64,000 nucleotides of DNA from positions 1 to 64,000 of the forward strand of contig CAKZON010000054.1 in NCBI GenBank assembly GCA_937136425.1, in the 5' to 3' direction. The stretch's first letter is position 1. Every line of letters begins with the position of its first letter. The notes under the pieces were generated by a model. That model was given only the letters and a program-made list of their open reading frames with translations, had not been told where the DNA came from and did no database searches. This stretch comes from an uncultured Crocinitomix sp. (GTDB lineage: Bacteria; Bacteroidota; Bacteroidia; Flavobacteriales_D; Crocinitomicaceae). The position numbers and the translations under genes are program-made. Positions 8,140 through 17,730 of this stretch are shown here, piece after piece.

Positions 8140-10917
8140 TTAGCTCACTAATTTCTTTTGAGAGGGTTTAAACTTAGTTAGAATAATTCCTTCAACAGCT
8201 GCTTCATATTCTTCCATTGTTGGAGTTCTACCTAAAATTGTAGACAACACTACAACAGGAGTAGACGATAACAAAGACTCTCCTTTTTTCTCCTTAGAAT
8301 CTTTTACAACTCTTCCTTGAAACAAACGAGTAGAAGTTGCAATTACTGTATCTCCAGGCTCAGCTTTTTCTTGATTTCCCATGCACAAATTACATCCTGG
8401 GCGCTCTAAGTAAAGCATATTTTCATACTTTGTTCGAGCTGCTCCTTTAGGGGCATTGTCATCAAACACAAACCCTGAATATTTCTCTAACACTTCCCAA
8501 TCTCCCTCGGCCTTTAACTCATCAACAATATTATAAGTAGGAGGCGCTACCACTAACGGAGCATTAAATACAACCTTACCTTGTTGCTTTTCAATATTCT
8601 TTAGCATTTGAGCTAAAATTTTCATATCGCCTTTATGAACCATACAAGATCCAACAAAACCTAAATCAACTTTTCTTGTACCACCATAAAAAGATAATGG
8701 ACGAATAGTATCATGCGTATAACGCTTAGAAACATCATCATTATTCACATCCGGATCAGCAATCATAGGCTCAGCAATCTCATCCAAGTCAATTACCACT
8801 TCTGCATGATATTTAGCATTAGCGTCTGGTCTTAATGTAGGTTTTGCTCCAGACTTAACTTCCTCAATTCTGGTATTTGCCTTATCAACTAAACCTTTTA
8901 AGACTTGCTTTTCATTATCCATTCCCTTTTCAATCATGATTTGGATACGATCTCTTGCAATTTCTAATGATTCAATTAAAGTCTCGTCTTCTGAAATACA
9001 AATAGATGCTTTCGCTTTCATTTCAGCTGTCCAATCAGTAAATGTAAATGCCTGATCTGCAGTTAAAGTTCCAATATGAACTTCAATTATTCTTCCCTGG
9101 AATACATTTTCACCACCAAACTGTTTCAACATTTGTTGCTGTGTCGCATGCACCACATCACGAAAATCCATGAAACTTCTCATATCACCTTTAAAGGTAA
9201 CCTTTACAGATTGTGGAATTGGCATTGTAGCTTCTCCTGTAGCCAATGCTAATGCAACCGTACCTGAATCTGCTCCAAAAGCAACTCCTTTAGACATACG
9301 TGTGTGAGAATCACCTCCAATAATGATATCCCAATCACTTACGGTAATATCATTCAGTACTTTATGAATTACATCAGTCATAGCATGGTAATTCCCTTTA
9401 GGGTCGCGACCAGTGATTAATCCAAAGTCATTCATAAACTTCATTAACCTTGGAATGTTTGCTTTTGACTTATCATCCCAAACAGAAGCTGTATGGCAAC
9501 CTGATTGGTATCCTCCATCAACAATTGGAGATATAACTGTAGCAGCCATCATCTCTAACTCTTGTGAGGTCATTAATCCGGTTGTATCTTGAGATCCTAC
9601 AATATTCACTTCTACACGAGCATCAGAACCTGCGTGCAACACTTTACCTGGTGTATTGCCTACTGCGTTTTTGTTGAATATTTTTTCAACAGCAGTTAAG
9701 CCTTGCCCTTCAATAGAGATTTCTTTTGAAGTTGCATAAACTTGAGGCACCTCTATTCCTAGCACCTTGGCTGCAAATGTTTGTAATTTTTTTCCAAAGA
9801 CAACAGCATAAGATCCACCTGCTTTAATAAACTCCATTTTTTGAGGAGTTAATGCAGTTGAAATATCTTTTAATTCTTTATCTCCGTTGTAAAGTTTCTT
9901 TGTTTTTGTATTTATTGTTAATACCGTCCCTGTATCAACAGAATAAGTTTGCTCTAATACTGGTTCACCATCTTCATCAACCACCGTATTTCCATCAACA
10001 TCTTTTTTCTTTTCCCAGTTTTTAAGGTCAATTCCGATTCCTCCAGTTACTCCAACTGTTGTTAAGAAAATTGGAGAAATACCATTTGTCCCTGCAATAA
10101 CAGGCGCTATATTAATAAATGGAACGTATGGACTAGAAGAAACACCTGTCCATAAAGCCACGTTATTTACTCCTGACATTCTAGAAGAACCAACTCCCAT
10201 TGTTCCTTTTTCGGCAATCAACATTACGCGTTTGTCAGGGTGTTGCTCTTTTAACGCAATTAGCTCATTTTGCATGTCTTTATTGTGTTCAAAAAGACAC
10301 TGTCCGTGTAATTCACGATCTGATCTTGAGTGAGCATCACTTCCTGGAGAAAGTAAATCTGTCGAAATATCCCCGACTCCAGCTATAAATGTAACTACTT
10401 CAATCTTCTCTTCTACCTCTGGTAACTTTGTAAAAAACTCTGCTTGCGCATAACTTTCAATAATCTCTTTAGCGATTGTATTACCTGCTTTATATGCATT
10501 TTCTAAACGTTCTGTATCAGCCTCATAAAGGAATACTTGCGTTTTCAAAACTTCTGCTGCTTTCGCAGCAATTTCTGCGTCATCTCCTAATGCTAAATCT
10601 AATAACACATCAACAGAGGGTCCACCCTTCATATGTGATAATTGCTCAAAAGCAAAATCCAATGTAATTTCTTCAACTACTGATTCTCCTAAAATAATTT
10701 CCTTTAGAAATTTTGATTTTACACCAGCAGCGCTCGTCGTACCAGGAAGAACGTTATAAATAAAGAAATTAAGAGAATCTTCTCGATCAGGATTATTAAC
10801 ATCCTTAATCTGTCCTATGATTTCTCCAATCAATTCAGCACCATCTATTGGTTTTGGGTGAAGCCCATTCCCTTTTCGGTCTTCAATTTCTTTAATGTAA
10901 TCTTTATATGTGTTCAT
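8140..10917 (-). CDS. acnB: Bifunctional aconitate hydratase 2 / 2-methylisocitrate dehydratase
   Basis: A 925-aa AcnB-type aconitase. The N-terminal HEAT-like domain and the swivel domain precede the catalytic domains, the reverse of the AcnA order. Cluster cysteines are visible at about 758 (in GFVGSCMVHKGD) and at 842 and 845 (in PGCNLCMGNQ). GGDSHTRMSKGVAFGADSG supplies the substrate-binding motif. It acts in the TCA cycle and can also act in the methylcitrate cycle. E. coli AcnB is 865 aa, so there are insertions here, including an acidic stretch around residues 305-330. Finding both aconitase types side by side is usual in this phylum. Confidence 0.93.
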   Translation of the reverse strand: MNTYKDYIKEIEDRKGNGLHPKPIDGAELIGEIIGQIKDVNNPDREDSLNFFIYNVLPGTTSAAGVKSKFLKEIILGESVVEEITLDFAFEQLSHMKGGPSVDVLLDLALGDDAEIAAKAAEVLKTQVFLYEADTERLENAYKAGNTIAKEIIESYAQAEFFTKLPEVEEKIEVVTFIAGVGDISTDLLSPGSDAHSRSDRELHGQCLFEHNKDMQNELIALKEQHPDKRVMLIAEKGTMGVGSSRMSGVNNVALWTGVSSSPYVPFINIAPVIAGTNGISPIFLTTVGVTGGIGIDLKNWEKKKDVDGNTVVDEDGEPVLEQTYSVDTGTVLTINTKTKKLYNGDKELKDISTALTPQKMEFIKAGGSYAVVFGKKLQTFAAKVLGIEVPQVYATSKEISIEGQGLTAVEKIFNKNAVGNTPGKVLHAGSDARVEVNIVGSQDTTGLMTSQELEMMAATVISPIVDGGYQSGCHTASVWDDKSKANIPRLMKFMNDFGLITGRDPKGNYHAMTDVIHKVLNDITVSDWDIIIGGDSHTRMSKGVAFGADSGTVALALATGEATMPIPQSVKVTFKGDMRSFMDFRDVVHATQQQMLKQFGGENVFQGRIIEVHIGTLTADQAFTFTDWTAEMKAKASICISEDETLIESLEIARDRIQIMIEKGMDNEKQVLKGLVDKANTRIEEVKSGAKPTLRPDANAKYHAEVVIDLDEIAEPMIADPDVNNDDVSKRYTHDTIRPLSFYGGTRKVDLGFVGSCMVHKGDMKILAQMLKNIEKQQGKVVFNAPLVVAPPTYNIVDELKAEGDWEVLEKYSGFVFDDNAPKGAARTKYENMLYLERPGCNLCMGNQEKAEPGDTVIATSTRLFQGRVVKDSKEKKGESLLSSTPVVVLSTILGRTPTMEEYEAAVEGIILTKFKPSQKKLVS

Positions 10918-11328
10918 AACAGAAGTCTTTTCAGTATCAGTTTCAATTTTATAAAATTGTTTGTCTGTTAATTACTTTTGAAAATGATTTCCGCAATAAT
11001 TAACATCCCTAAAGAGCTTTTCAATATAGACTCAATTCAATCTATATCTAACGTCTAATTAGGTTTATTTCACTTTATAAAATGCTCGAATTAGGCTGCA
11101 AATTTAATGATTTTAGCTTTTCTAAAAAGCAATCATTAAATATTTCTTTTACACCAATTATTATATAGAATGATTCCAAATAGTGTTTTTTTTATAGAAA
11201 ATTCAGGCAAATAAATAGCTAAGAAAATGGCTTAATGATTTACTTATTCGATTCAATCATTACAATAAATTATAAATGATTAGGTCAGTTACTTAAAGTA
11301 AACGTCCTTTATCAACTGCTAAAGATTA
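10918..11328. other. Gene-free AT-rich gap with long hairpins, upstream of acnB
   Basis: No coding frame of interest is seen. The gap must contain the acnB promoter (minus strand) and the 3' end of the adhesin transcript. TTTAATGATT at 11103-11112 pairs with AATCATTAAA at 11131-11140, and within that loop GCTTTT pairs with AAAAGC, giving a long imperfect hairpin. A second AATGATT/AATCATT pair lies at about 11233-11262. Confidence 0.4.
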
Positions 11329-13623
11329 TTAATTTCCCATGACAATCTGCAAACTTCCCTGCCCTACAATGTCTGTACTATTATCTGTTTTAGCGACGTA
11401 TTTATAAAAATAAACACCGTCAGTACACGGATCACCGTTTTTATCAGTTCCATCCCAGCCATCATTAATGTCATCCATTTCATGCACTACAATTCCCCAG
11501 CGGTTAACAATTACACATGTAAACTCTGCGATTGACGCGGCTTTAAATTCAAAGGTGAATTCATCATTTATGCCATCTCCATTGGGTGAGAAAATGTTGA
11601 CATCATCAAAAGAAATTGGTTCATAAACTGTAACCACTTTGCAAGTCGTGTCTGCACAGCCGTTTTTATTTAATGCAACTAAACAAACATCAACATAATA
11701 AGTTTGGCCTTGCGGCGTGAAAATAGTATCAAAAACTTCAAACACATCATGACTCACTTGCCAAGCTGCATTTGGATTATCTAAATTCCACAAAAATGTC
11801 GTATCTGCTCCTGGATCATTTGGATTTGCAAAGTTGATAGATTCGTTTACAAACTCTACTTCTATTGTTGCTGTTCCTTGACAATCTGTATTTAATTGAT
11901 CTGAAACTACCGTGAACGCAGCAACTGGATTTAAAGAATCTAAGAATAGTGTTTCTTGCAAGATACATCCGTTTGCATCTGTTGCAGTAAGTTCATAGTT
12001 TCCAGGATTAAGTCCTCCCCAAGTGCTGTTTATAGATTCATCTCCATTATCTAAGTTTGTCCAAACGTAAGAGTAATCTGGTGTTCCTCCACTTGCTGAC
12101 CCGAAAACAACTCCGTTTCCACTTTGATACTCATGCAAGCGACAAAAAGCGTGCTCAAAACCAAATTCAGGGAAAGTCATTTGTGTAGGCTCTGTAATGG
12201 TAAAATCAAACACTTTTGAACATCCATTTTCATCATTAATTGTTACTGTATAATCACCAGCGCCCATTGCCCAAGTTGAATCTTCTCCTACTCCACTATT
12301 TCCACCCGGGTTTGGATTCCAGATATAACTAATCATATCGTCACTACCTGTATAGTTAATTACCTCTGTTACCACTGCAATTCCAGTTTCATCTCCAAAA
12401 CATAAAGGATCAATCAAATCAATTTCAATGTCTAATTCGCCCGGATCAGTTAAGTATACAGAATCAATTCCTGAACATTCAGAATCATCATCAACATTAA
12501 TATAATACCAACCCTCGCCTAGAGTATTAGCTGTATTACTATTATCTTCATTAATTACCGTTCCGGCTTCATCTGTGATCACAAATATTAATTCTCCTAA
12601 CTCACCTGTTACATTAACTGTTACCGATCCATCAGTAAAGCCGTGACAAGTAGGATCATTAAATATGATATCCATTGATAAACCGTCTGTCATTACAATA
12701 TCTAGTGTGTAAGTATCTGTACAACCACTTTCTGTTGTTACGGTAAGTGTAATGGTATAAGTTCCACCTGCAGCGTACGTATGTTCAGGGTTTTCGTCAG
12801 TCGAAGTTCCACCGTCTCCAAATTCCCAAAACCAAGTATCAATTATTTCGGGATCTCCAACAGTAGAAAGATCATTAAACAAAACGGGGTTTACAATACA
12901 AGCTCCGGTTGCTCCATCTTCAGAAGAAACGCCACCAACAATAAATTCAAAATCAGCAATAGGGTTTGGAATATCATCACAATCAGTATCCGAAACTACT
13001 TCAACATCTGGATTAACTAATGCCCATAAAACACCTATATCACTTAAATCCCTGAAAGAATCGGAAGATGGACCGAGCGCAATCCACATGGTTGTATTTG
13101 TGGCTGTAAATGTCCAAGTTTCCAATATGAAATTAAGATCTGTAGTTACGTCTCTACCAATTTGCGTTGGACTATCACCTAAAGCTTCGATTGCTGCAAC
13201 TGACTCACCAACCCACATAGAAGAATGCACATCATCAACAGATGTTCCTGCAAAATGATTACTTCCTCCCGTATAAGTTTCAAAACTGTATGTTTCTCCT
13301 ATTGTTAACCCCGTTATTTCAATTCCAAAAGACTCTCCTTTTAATGTACTTGGCCCCCAATGATCTAAACAATGCGTATAGCAAATTCTATCTACTCCTG
13401 GCGGCAGTCCTGTTAAATCTGAAGGTAATGGTCCCCAACCTGCCCAAACAGGAGCAAGTGGTAAAGATTCAAAATCTGGTGATTCATCTATTAACGTCCA
13501 TCCTGCAGGAACCGTACTTAATCCTACAGGACCAACCAATGGAACACTTGGTATAACTTGAGCAATACCTTGCATTGATATAAATAGCGTGAAATAGAAA
13601 AAAGTAAGAACCTTGTTCAGCAT
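11329..13623 (-). CDS. T9SS type B adhesin-like protein with PKD and SprB repeats
   Basis: A 764-aa exported protein. A signal peptide (about 1-21, ending IAQ) is followed by a jelly-roll-like region (about 25-205), a PKD domain (about 225-312, with WFWEFGDGG), several SprB-type repeats (about 320-560), another PKD-like part and the C-terminal CHU_C/gliding-motility-associated domain. That domain has FSPNGDGINDEF, NRWG and GWDGTDKNGDPC, which direct type IX secretion and surface display. The probable role is surface adhesion or gliding. From about residue 417 to near the end it is almost identical to the next upstream gene, down to the DNA level. Confidence 0.8.
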   Translation of the reverse strand: MLNKVLTFFYFTLFISMQGIAQVIPSVPLVGPVGLSTVPAGWTLIDESPDFESLPLAPVWAGWGPLPSDLTGLPPGVDRICYTHCLDHWGPSTLKGESFGIEITGLTIGETYSFETYTGGSNHFAGTSVDDVHSSMWVGESVAAIEALGDSPTQIGRDVTTDLNFILETWTFTATNTTMWIALGPSSDSFRDLSDIGVLWALVNPDVEVVSDTDCDDIPNPIADFEFIVGGVSSEDGATGACIVNPVLFNDLSTVGDPEIIDTWFWEFGDGGTSTDENPEHTYAAGGTYTITLTVTTESGCTDTYTLDIVMTDGLSMDIIFNDPTCHGFTDGSVTVNVTGELGELIFVITDEAGTVINEDNSNTANTLGEGWYYINVDDDSECSGIDSVYLTDPGELDIEIDLIDPLCFGDETGIAVVTEVINYTGSDDMISYIWNPNPGGNSGVGEDSTWAMGAGDYTVTINDENGCSKVFDFTITEPTQMTFPEFGFEHAFCRLHEYQSGNGVVFGSASGGTPDYSYVWTNLDNGDESINSTWGGLNPGNYELTATDANGCILQETLFLDSLNPVAAFTVVSDQLNTDCQGTATIEVEFVNESINFANPNDPGADTTFLWNLDNPNAAWQVSHDVFEVFDTIFTPQGQTYYVDVCLVALNKNGCADTTCKVVTVYEPISFDDVNIFSPNGDGINDEFTFEFKAASIAEFTCVIVNRWGIVVHEMDDINDGWDGTDKNGDPCTDGVYFYKYVAKTDNSTDIVGQGSLQIVMGN
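11429..12375. repeat. 947-bp perfect direct repeat, copy 1
   Basis: Base-for-base identical, by eye, to 13910-14856 (offset 2481). It covers the SprB/PKD/CHU_C part of the adhesin gene. Both flanks inside the same genes are clearly diverged, so the identical block has sharp ends. Confidence 0.93.
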
Positions 13624-13742
13624 AATAAAATAAAGAATAATTGAGTTAATGTTATCGTTCGGTTTCCCTATTATATAAACGATAAATTCATTTCTTAAGT
13701 TGCTTGGGCTTATTCAATTAAGTAATGGTTAGTCCCATAAAA

Positions 13743-13775
13743 CGAAAACAGACCATTTTTATTGGTCTGTTTTCA
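13743..13775 (-). terminator. Terminator after the second adhesin gene
   Basis: AAAACAGACCA pairs with TGGTCTGTTTT around a short T-rich loop. The element is about 35 bases past the stop of the 895-aa adhesin gene on the minus strand and continues into an AT-rich tail, so the two adhesin genes are probably transcribed separately. Confidence 0.75.
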
Positions 13776-13809
13776 TTATTTTTTAATATTCATTCTCTAT
13801 TGAAAGGGG

Positions 13810-16497
13810 TTAATCCCCCAAGACAATCTGCAAACTACCTTGCCCTACAATGTCTGTGCTATTGTCTGCTTTTGCGACATATTTATAGAAGTAAACTCCC
13901 GCCGTGCAAGGATCACCGTTTTTATCAGTTCCATCCCAGCCATCATTAATGTCATCCATTTCATGCACTACAATTCCCCAGCGGTTAACAATTACACATG
14001 TAAACTCTGCGATTGACGCGGCTTTAAATTCAAAGGTGAATTCATCATTTATGCCATCTCCATTGGGTGAGAAAATGTTGACATCATCAAAAGAAATTGG
14101 TTCATAAACTGTAACCACTTTGCAAGTCGTGTCTGCACAGCCGTTTTTATTTAATGCAACTAAACAAACATCAACATAATAAGTTTGGCCTTGCGGCGTG
14201 AAAATAGTATCAAAAACTTCAAACACATCATGACTCACTTGCCAAGCTGCATTTGGATTATCTAAATTCCACAAAAATGTCGTATCTGCTCCTGGATCAT
14301 TTGGATTTGCAAAGTTGATAGATTCGTTTACAAACTCTACTTCTATTGTTGCTGTTCCTTGACAATCTGTATTTAATTGATCTGAAACTACCGTGAACGC
14401 AGCAACTGGATTTAAAGAATCTAAGAATAGTGTTTCTTGCAAGATACATCCGTTTGCATCTGTTGCAGTAAGTTCATAGTTTCCAGGATTAAGTCCTCCC
14501 CAAGTGCTGTTTATAGATTCATCTCCATTATCTAAGTTTGTCCAAACGTAAGAGTAATCTGGTGTTCCTCCACTTGCTGACCCGAAAACAACTCCGTTTC
14601 CACTTTGATACTCATGCAAGCGACAAAAAGCGTGCTCAAAACCAAATTCAGGGAAAGTCATTTGTGTAGGCTCTGTAATGGTAAAATCAAACACTTTTGA
14701 ACATCCATTTTCATCATTAATTGTTACTGTATAATCACCAGCGCCCATTGCCCAAGTTGAATCTTCTCCTACTCCACTATTTCCACCCGGGTTTGGATTC
14801 CAGATATAACTAATCATATCGTCACTACCTGTATAGTTAATTACCTCTGTTACCACAGCGATTCCGGTTTCATCTCCAAAACATAAAGGATCAATTAAAT
14901 CAATTTCAATGTCTAATTCGCCAGGTTCTGATAAGTATACAGAATCAATTCCAGCACATTCAGAATCGTCACTAACATTAATATAATACCAACCCTCACC
15001 TAAAGTATTAGCGGTATTACTATTATCTTCATTTAGTAAGTTATCATCTGTATCAGTAATTTCAAAAATCAAATCGCCTAAACCGCCTGTTACATTTACC
15101 GTAATTGAACCGTCAGTGAAACCATGGCAAGTTGGATTATTAAAAACTAAATCCATAATTAATGCCTCGGTCATAATAATATCTAACTCATAGGTGGCTG
15201 AACAACCTCCAGCAGTTGTGACAGTTAAAGTAACAGTGTAAGTTCCACTTGCTCCATAATTATGCTCAGGGGTTTCTTCATCAGAACTAGTTCCATCTCC
15301 AAAATTCCAATCCCACTCTGTAATTGTTCCAGGATCTCCAACTGTAGATAAATCATTAAACTGAACAGTGCTTACAACACAACCTCCAGTTGCACCATCT
15401 TCAGAAGAAACTCCATTAATAACAAATTCAAAATCGCAAACAGGTAATGGCGAAACTGTCACATCAACACTTGCTGTATTCTCGCAACCAAACTCATCTG
15501 TTCCAGTCACAGTATAGGTTTCTGTTCCAATAGCTAGCGGTTCAAAAGCCTCACCATCTTCCACGTCCATATCCCATTCATAAGTATCCGCTCCGCCCCC
15601 GGTAAAGATTACTGTCTCTCCTAAACAAATCTCTTCTGGTTCTGCTGTAGCTGTAACATCTGGTAAATCATGCACTGTGATGTCCACTGAGAAAACACAA
15701 TCCAATTCATTATCACTAGTTGCAGTGTAAGTTGTTGTTCCTAGCGGTGGCTCAAAAGCCTCACCATCTACTACACCGCCATCCCAAGTAATTACGCCGT
15801 CATTAATCGAAGAGGCTGTTAAAGTAACTGTTTCTCCAATACAAATATCAGTTGCAGAGACAGTTGTTACCAAATCATCACAATCAGGATCCACATCATC
15901 CTCACTAAATGAGATATTCCAAAAATTTCCATTAACCCCTGGGGATCCTTCATATTTAAAAGCTACGGCCATTTCTGCGGCATCAGCAGTAAAGGTCAAT
16001 TCTTGTGCTGACCAACTATTGTCCGTTCCACCAGAAAAAGGGTATAAATGATCTACTCCCCCAATGGTAATTTGTAAAGTACCGTCATATAATGTTGGTG
16101 TTCCTCCCGCACTTGATCGCATTTCAGCCATATAAAAATTCAATGTATACTCTACACCAATTGTCATATCACTAATTGTTGTACCAACAGATTCTGTATA
16201 AAAACCGGTAACCCAACGTGTGTGACCATTTGGTGGATCGTCTGGTGAATCCTCCCATGGGTATGCAGCCCATCCAGCCCAATAATCTTTATTGGAAATA
16301 TCTGTAGAACCAACAATTATTGTCCAACCTGTGGGTGCAGCAGCATCATCCTCAGGAGAACTGTTAGTTGGCAAAATTGTTTGCGCATTTACGCTAATTG
16401 TACTTAAAAAGAATAAGCAAAACAATAAATACGCTTGCTTAAAAGTTGGGGAACTAATTAATCGATTATGATTCATATTATCTTTAATATATGGCAT
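13810..16497 (-). CDS. T9SS type B adhesin-like protein, paralogue with Ig-like and PKD domains
   Basis: An 895-aa exported protein. The frame opens at 16497, but a second Met at 16476 gives a more usual signal peptide (ending VNAQ). The order is a jelly-roll-like domain (about 45-205), two Ig-like repeats (about 210-350, each with an I-C-x-GE-TV motif and GEAFEP), a PKD domain (about 352-445, WDWNFGDGT), SprB repeats and a CHU_C sorting domain with FSPNGDGINDEF. The N-terminal half differs from the downstream paralogue, while the last ~350 residues differ at only a handful of positions. It is probably displayed on the cell surface through the T9SS. Confidence 0.8.
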   Translation of the reverse strand: MPYIKDNMNHNRLISSPTFKQAYLLFCLFFLSTISVNAQTILPTNSSPEDDAAAPTGWTIIVGSTDISNKDYWAGWAAYPWEDSPDDPPNGHTRWVTGFYTESVGTTISDMTIGVEYTLNFYMAEMRSSAGGTPTLYDGTLQITIGGVDHLYPFSGGTDNSWSAQELTFTADAAEMAVAFKYEGSPGVNGNFWNISFSEDDVDPDCDDLVTTVSATDICIGETVTLTASSINDGVITWDGGVVDGEAFEPPLGTTTYTATSDNELDCVFSVDITVHDLPDVTATAEPEEICLGETVIFTGGGADTYEWDMDVEDGEAFEPLAIGTETYTVTGTDEFGCENTASVDVTVSPLPVCDFEFVINGVSSEDGATGGCVVSTVQFNDLSTVGDPGTITEWDWNFGDGTSSDEETPEHNYGASGTYTVTLTVTTAGGCSATYELDIIMTEALIMDLVFNNPTCHGFTDGSITVNVTGGLGDLIFEITDTDDNLLNEDNSNTANTLGEGWYYINVSDDSECAGIDSVYLSEPGELDIEIDLIDPLCFGDETGIAVVTEVINYTGSDDMISYIWNPNPGGNSGVGEDSTWAMGAGDYTVTINDENGCSKVFDFTITEPTQMTFPEFGFEHAFCRLHEYQSGNGVVFGSASGGTPDYSYVWTNLDNGDESINSTWGGLNPGNYELTATDANGCILQETLFLDSLNPVAAFTVVSDQLNTDCQGTATIEVEFVNESINFANPNDPGADTTFLWNLDNPNAAWQVSHDVFEVFDTIFTPQGQTYYVDVCLVALNKNGCADTTCKVVTVYEPISFDDVNIFSPNGDGINDEFTFEFKAASIAEFTCVIVNRWGIVVHEMDDINDGWDGTDKNGDPCTAGVYFYKYVAKADNSTDIVGQGSLQIVLGD
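13910..14856. repeat. 947-bp perfect direct repeat, copy 2
   Basis: The second copy of the identical tract described at 11429-12375. Homology continues at lower identity on both sides: about 80-85% over the last ~100 coding bases, and roughly 85-90%, falling further, on the upstream side. Confidence 0.93.
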
Positions 16498-16580
16498 TTT
16501 AGTCGTGGGTTAGAATAAGATCAACCTTCAATAGGAAGTTATAATCATTGCAGATTAACACTTTAACACCCATTTTCAAA

Positions 16581-16697
16581 ATGAAATTATTCGCTAATAA
16601 AATTACTGACCAAGCTATCCGTTTTGGTTCGAATTATTTGGCTCAATTATTAAACGAAAAAAAAGACTTAAAAGTTGTCCCGAGTTATAAACCTTAG
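16581..16697 (+). CDS. Possible 38-aa small protein
   Basis: An ATG frame of 38 codons between the adhesin start region and a convergent lipoprotein gene. The product starts MKLFANKIT and ends VVPSYKP. It is basic and probably helical, with no membrane segment. I do not recognise it and there is no clear ribosome-binding site, so it may be chance. Confidence 0.2.
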   Translation: MKLFANKITDQAIRFGSNYLAQLLNEKKDLKVVPSYKP

Positions 16698-16725
16698 TTC
16701 AATAAATTAAAGAATAACATGTTTC

Positions 16726-17328
16726 TTAATCTTCGTCTAGCAAATTATCATTGTCAGCATGGAACCAATTGATTGAAATAGAAGAGCATTTATCCTCTTG
16801 TTGTTCATATATTTTAAAAGCAACGGTTATCAAAAAATCATCTGAATCGTATGATAGTAATGTAACCCCCTCGGCTGACACTGCTTCTTCATCAGGAGAA
16901 CCTAACCTCTCCTTTATTTCATTTGCTGACATTCCAAACCAAATAACATCACAAGGATCAATTGAAAATTCTTGCACGGCCACTTCTAAATCTTCATCAA
17001 AATTCTTTCCTAAACTAATGACTTCCATGAAGATGGTATTGATTTTACCTGTTTTTGCATTTACCCAAACTGAAATTGGCACGCGGTTAACACGATCAAA
17101 GGAATAAATGAAGGATGAAGAATCGCTTGTAAACGTTCCTCCAGTAAATTTGCCTAGTTTACTTTCCAGCTGGTGCTCTTCGGTTCCGTAATCAATTCCT
17201 AAAAACCGATTAAAATCAGCTATTTTTTTATTTGGACATTCAACCTCTGTTTCTTCCTCTTCTCCTCCACATGCACTAATACATACTGATAATATCACGG
17301 GAATGATATAAATAAAAAGGTGTTTCAT
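16726..17328 (-). CDS. Putative lipoprotein of unknown function
   Basis: About 200 aa from the Met at 17328. This start gives a clean lipoprotein signal (MKHLFIYIIPVILSVCISAC) with the lipobox ISAC followed by an acidic GGEEEE tract; the open frame to 17397 adds 23 residues that would bury the signal. The mature part begins with a short conserved-looking GTEEHQLESKLGKFTGG region and later has WFGMSANEIKERLGSP. The second resembles the small repeat seen in SmpA/BamE-like or DUF-type lipoproteins, where a G-x-S-x-x-E-V-x-x-x-L-G-x-P motif recurs, so a BamE-like fold is conceivable. No function is assigned. Confidence 0.6.
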   Translation of the reverse strand: MKHLFIYIIPVILSVCISACGGEEEETEVECPNKKIADFNRFLGIDYGTEEHQLESKLGKFTGGTFTSDSSSFIYSFDRVNRVPISVWVNAKTGKINTIFMEVISLGKNFDEDLEVAVQEFSIDPCDVIWFGMSANEIKERLGSPDEEAVSAEGVTLLSYDSDDFLITVAFKIYEQQEDKCSSISINWFHADNDNLLDED

Positions 17329-17397
17329 ATTGTAACGGTTAGTTTTACAAATATACGTTTTTGGTACTTGGTATTTAGCAAACAGTTTTATTGGCAT

Positions 17398-17713
17398 AAC
17401 TATAGATTGTTCACTTCTTTATTGCATGATACGAGCGAAGCACACTATTTATTGCAAAGCAAATTTGCTTATATCAGTCAGGTTTACGATAGAATCAAGG
17501 ATTGCTACATTTAAAAACATATTCAATTTACGGTACACTTATTGCATTATCTTATTTAGAAACGCATGTAACTCACCTCTACATGGATAAAACTATAAAC
17601 TATGCTACTCGCAAATTTGAATACAAAAATTAAGAAGCAAAAGACGAAAGGACTTAGCGCAATTGATCAAAACTTATTAAAGTTAGGACCAAAATTAAAA
17701 TATGCTCTAATTA
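17398..17713. other. 316-bp gap with overlapping short frames
   Basis: No recognised gene. Two short plus-strand frames are present: 17583-17633 (16 codons from ATG) and 17602-17730 (see separate entry). The rest is AT-rich with no clear hairpin. Confidence 0.4.
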
Positions 17714-17730
17714 CTAAAAAGGGTTCGTAG
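17602..17730 (+). CDS. Possible 42-aa basic small protein
   Basis: An ATG frame that ends 17 bases inside the 3' end of the convergent SDR gene. The product is lysine-rich (KIKKQKTKG near the start, ITKKGS at the end) with no signal or membrane segment. It is not recognised and has no clear ribosome-binding site. It is reported only because the gap is otherwise empty. Confidence 0.2.
   Translation: MLLANLNTKIKKQKTKGLSAIDQNLLKLGPKLKYALITKKGS

Noticed and set aside
5643-10917. Two aconitases side by side as a possible misassembly or recent duplication
   Set aside because: They belong to different aconitase families with different domain order, and having both is usual in Bacteroidota.
12781-13556. 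Plus-strand frames opposite the first adhesin gene
   Set aside because: They lie wholly antisense to a strong T9SS adhesin frame and show no domain or signal.
16751-17107. 118-codon plus-strand frame over the lipoprotein gene
   Set aside because: Antisense to a gene with a clear lipobox; Ser-rich composition is typical of a shadow frame.
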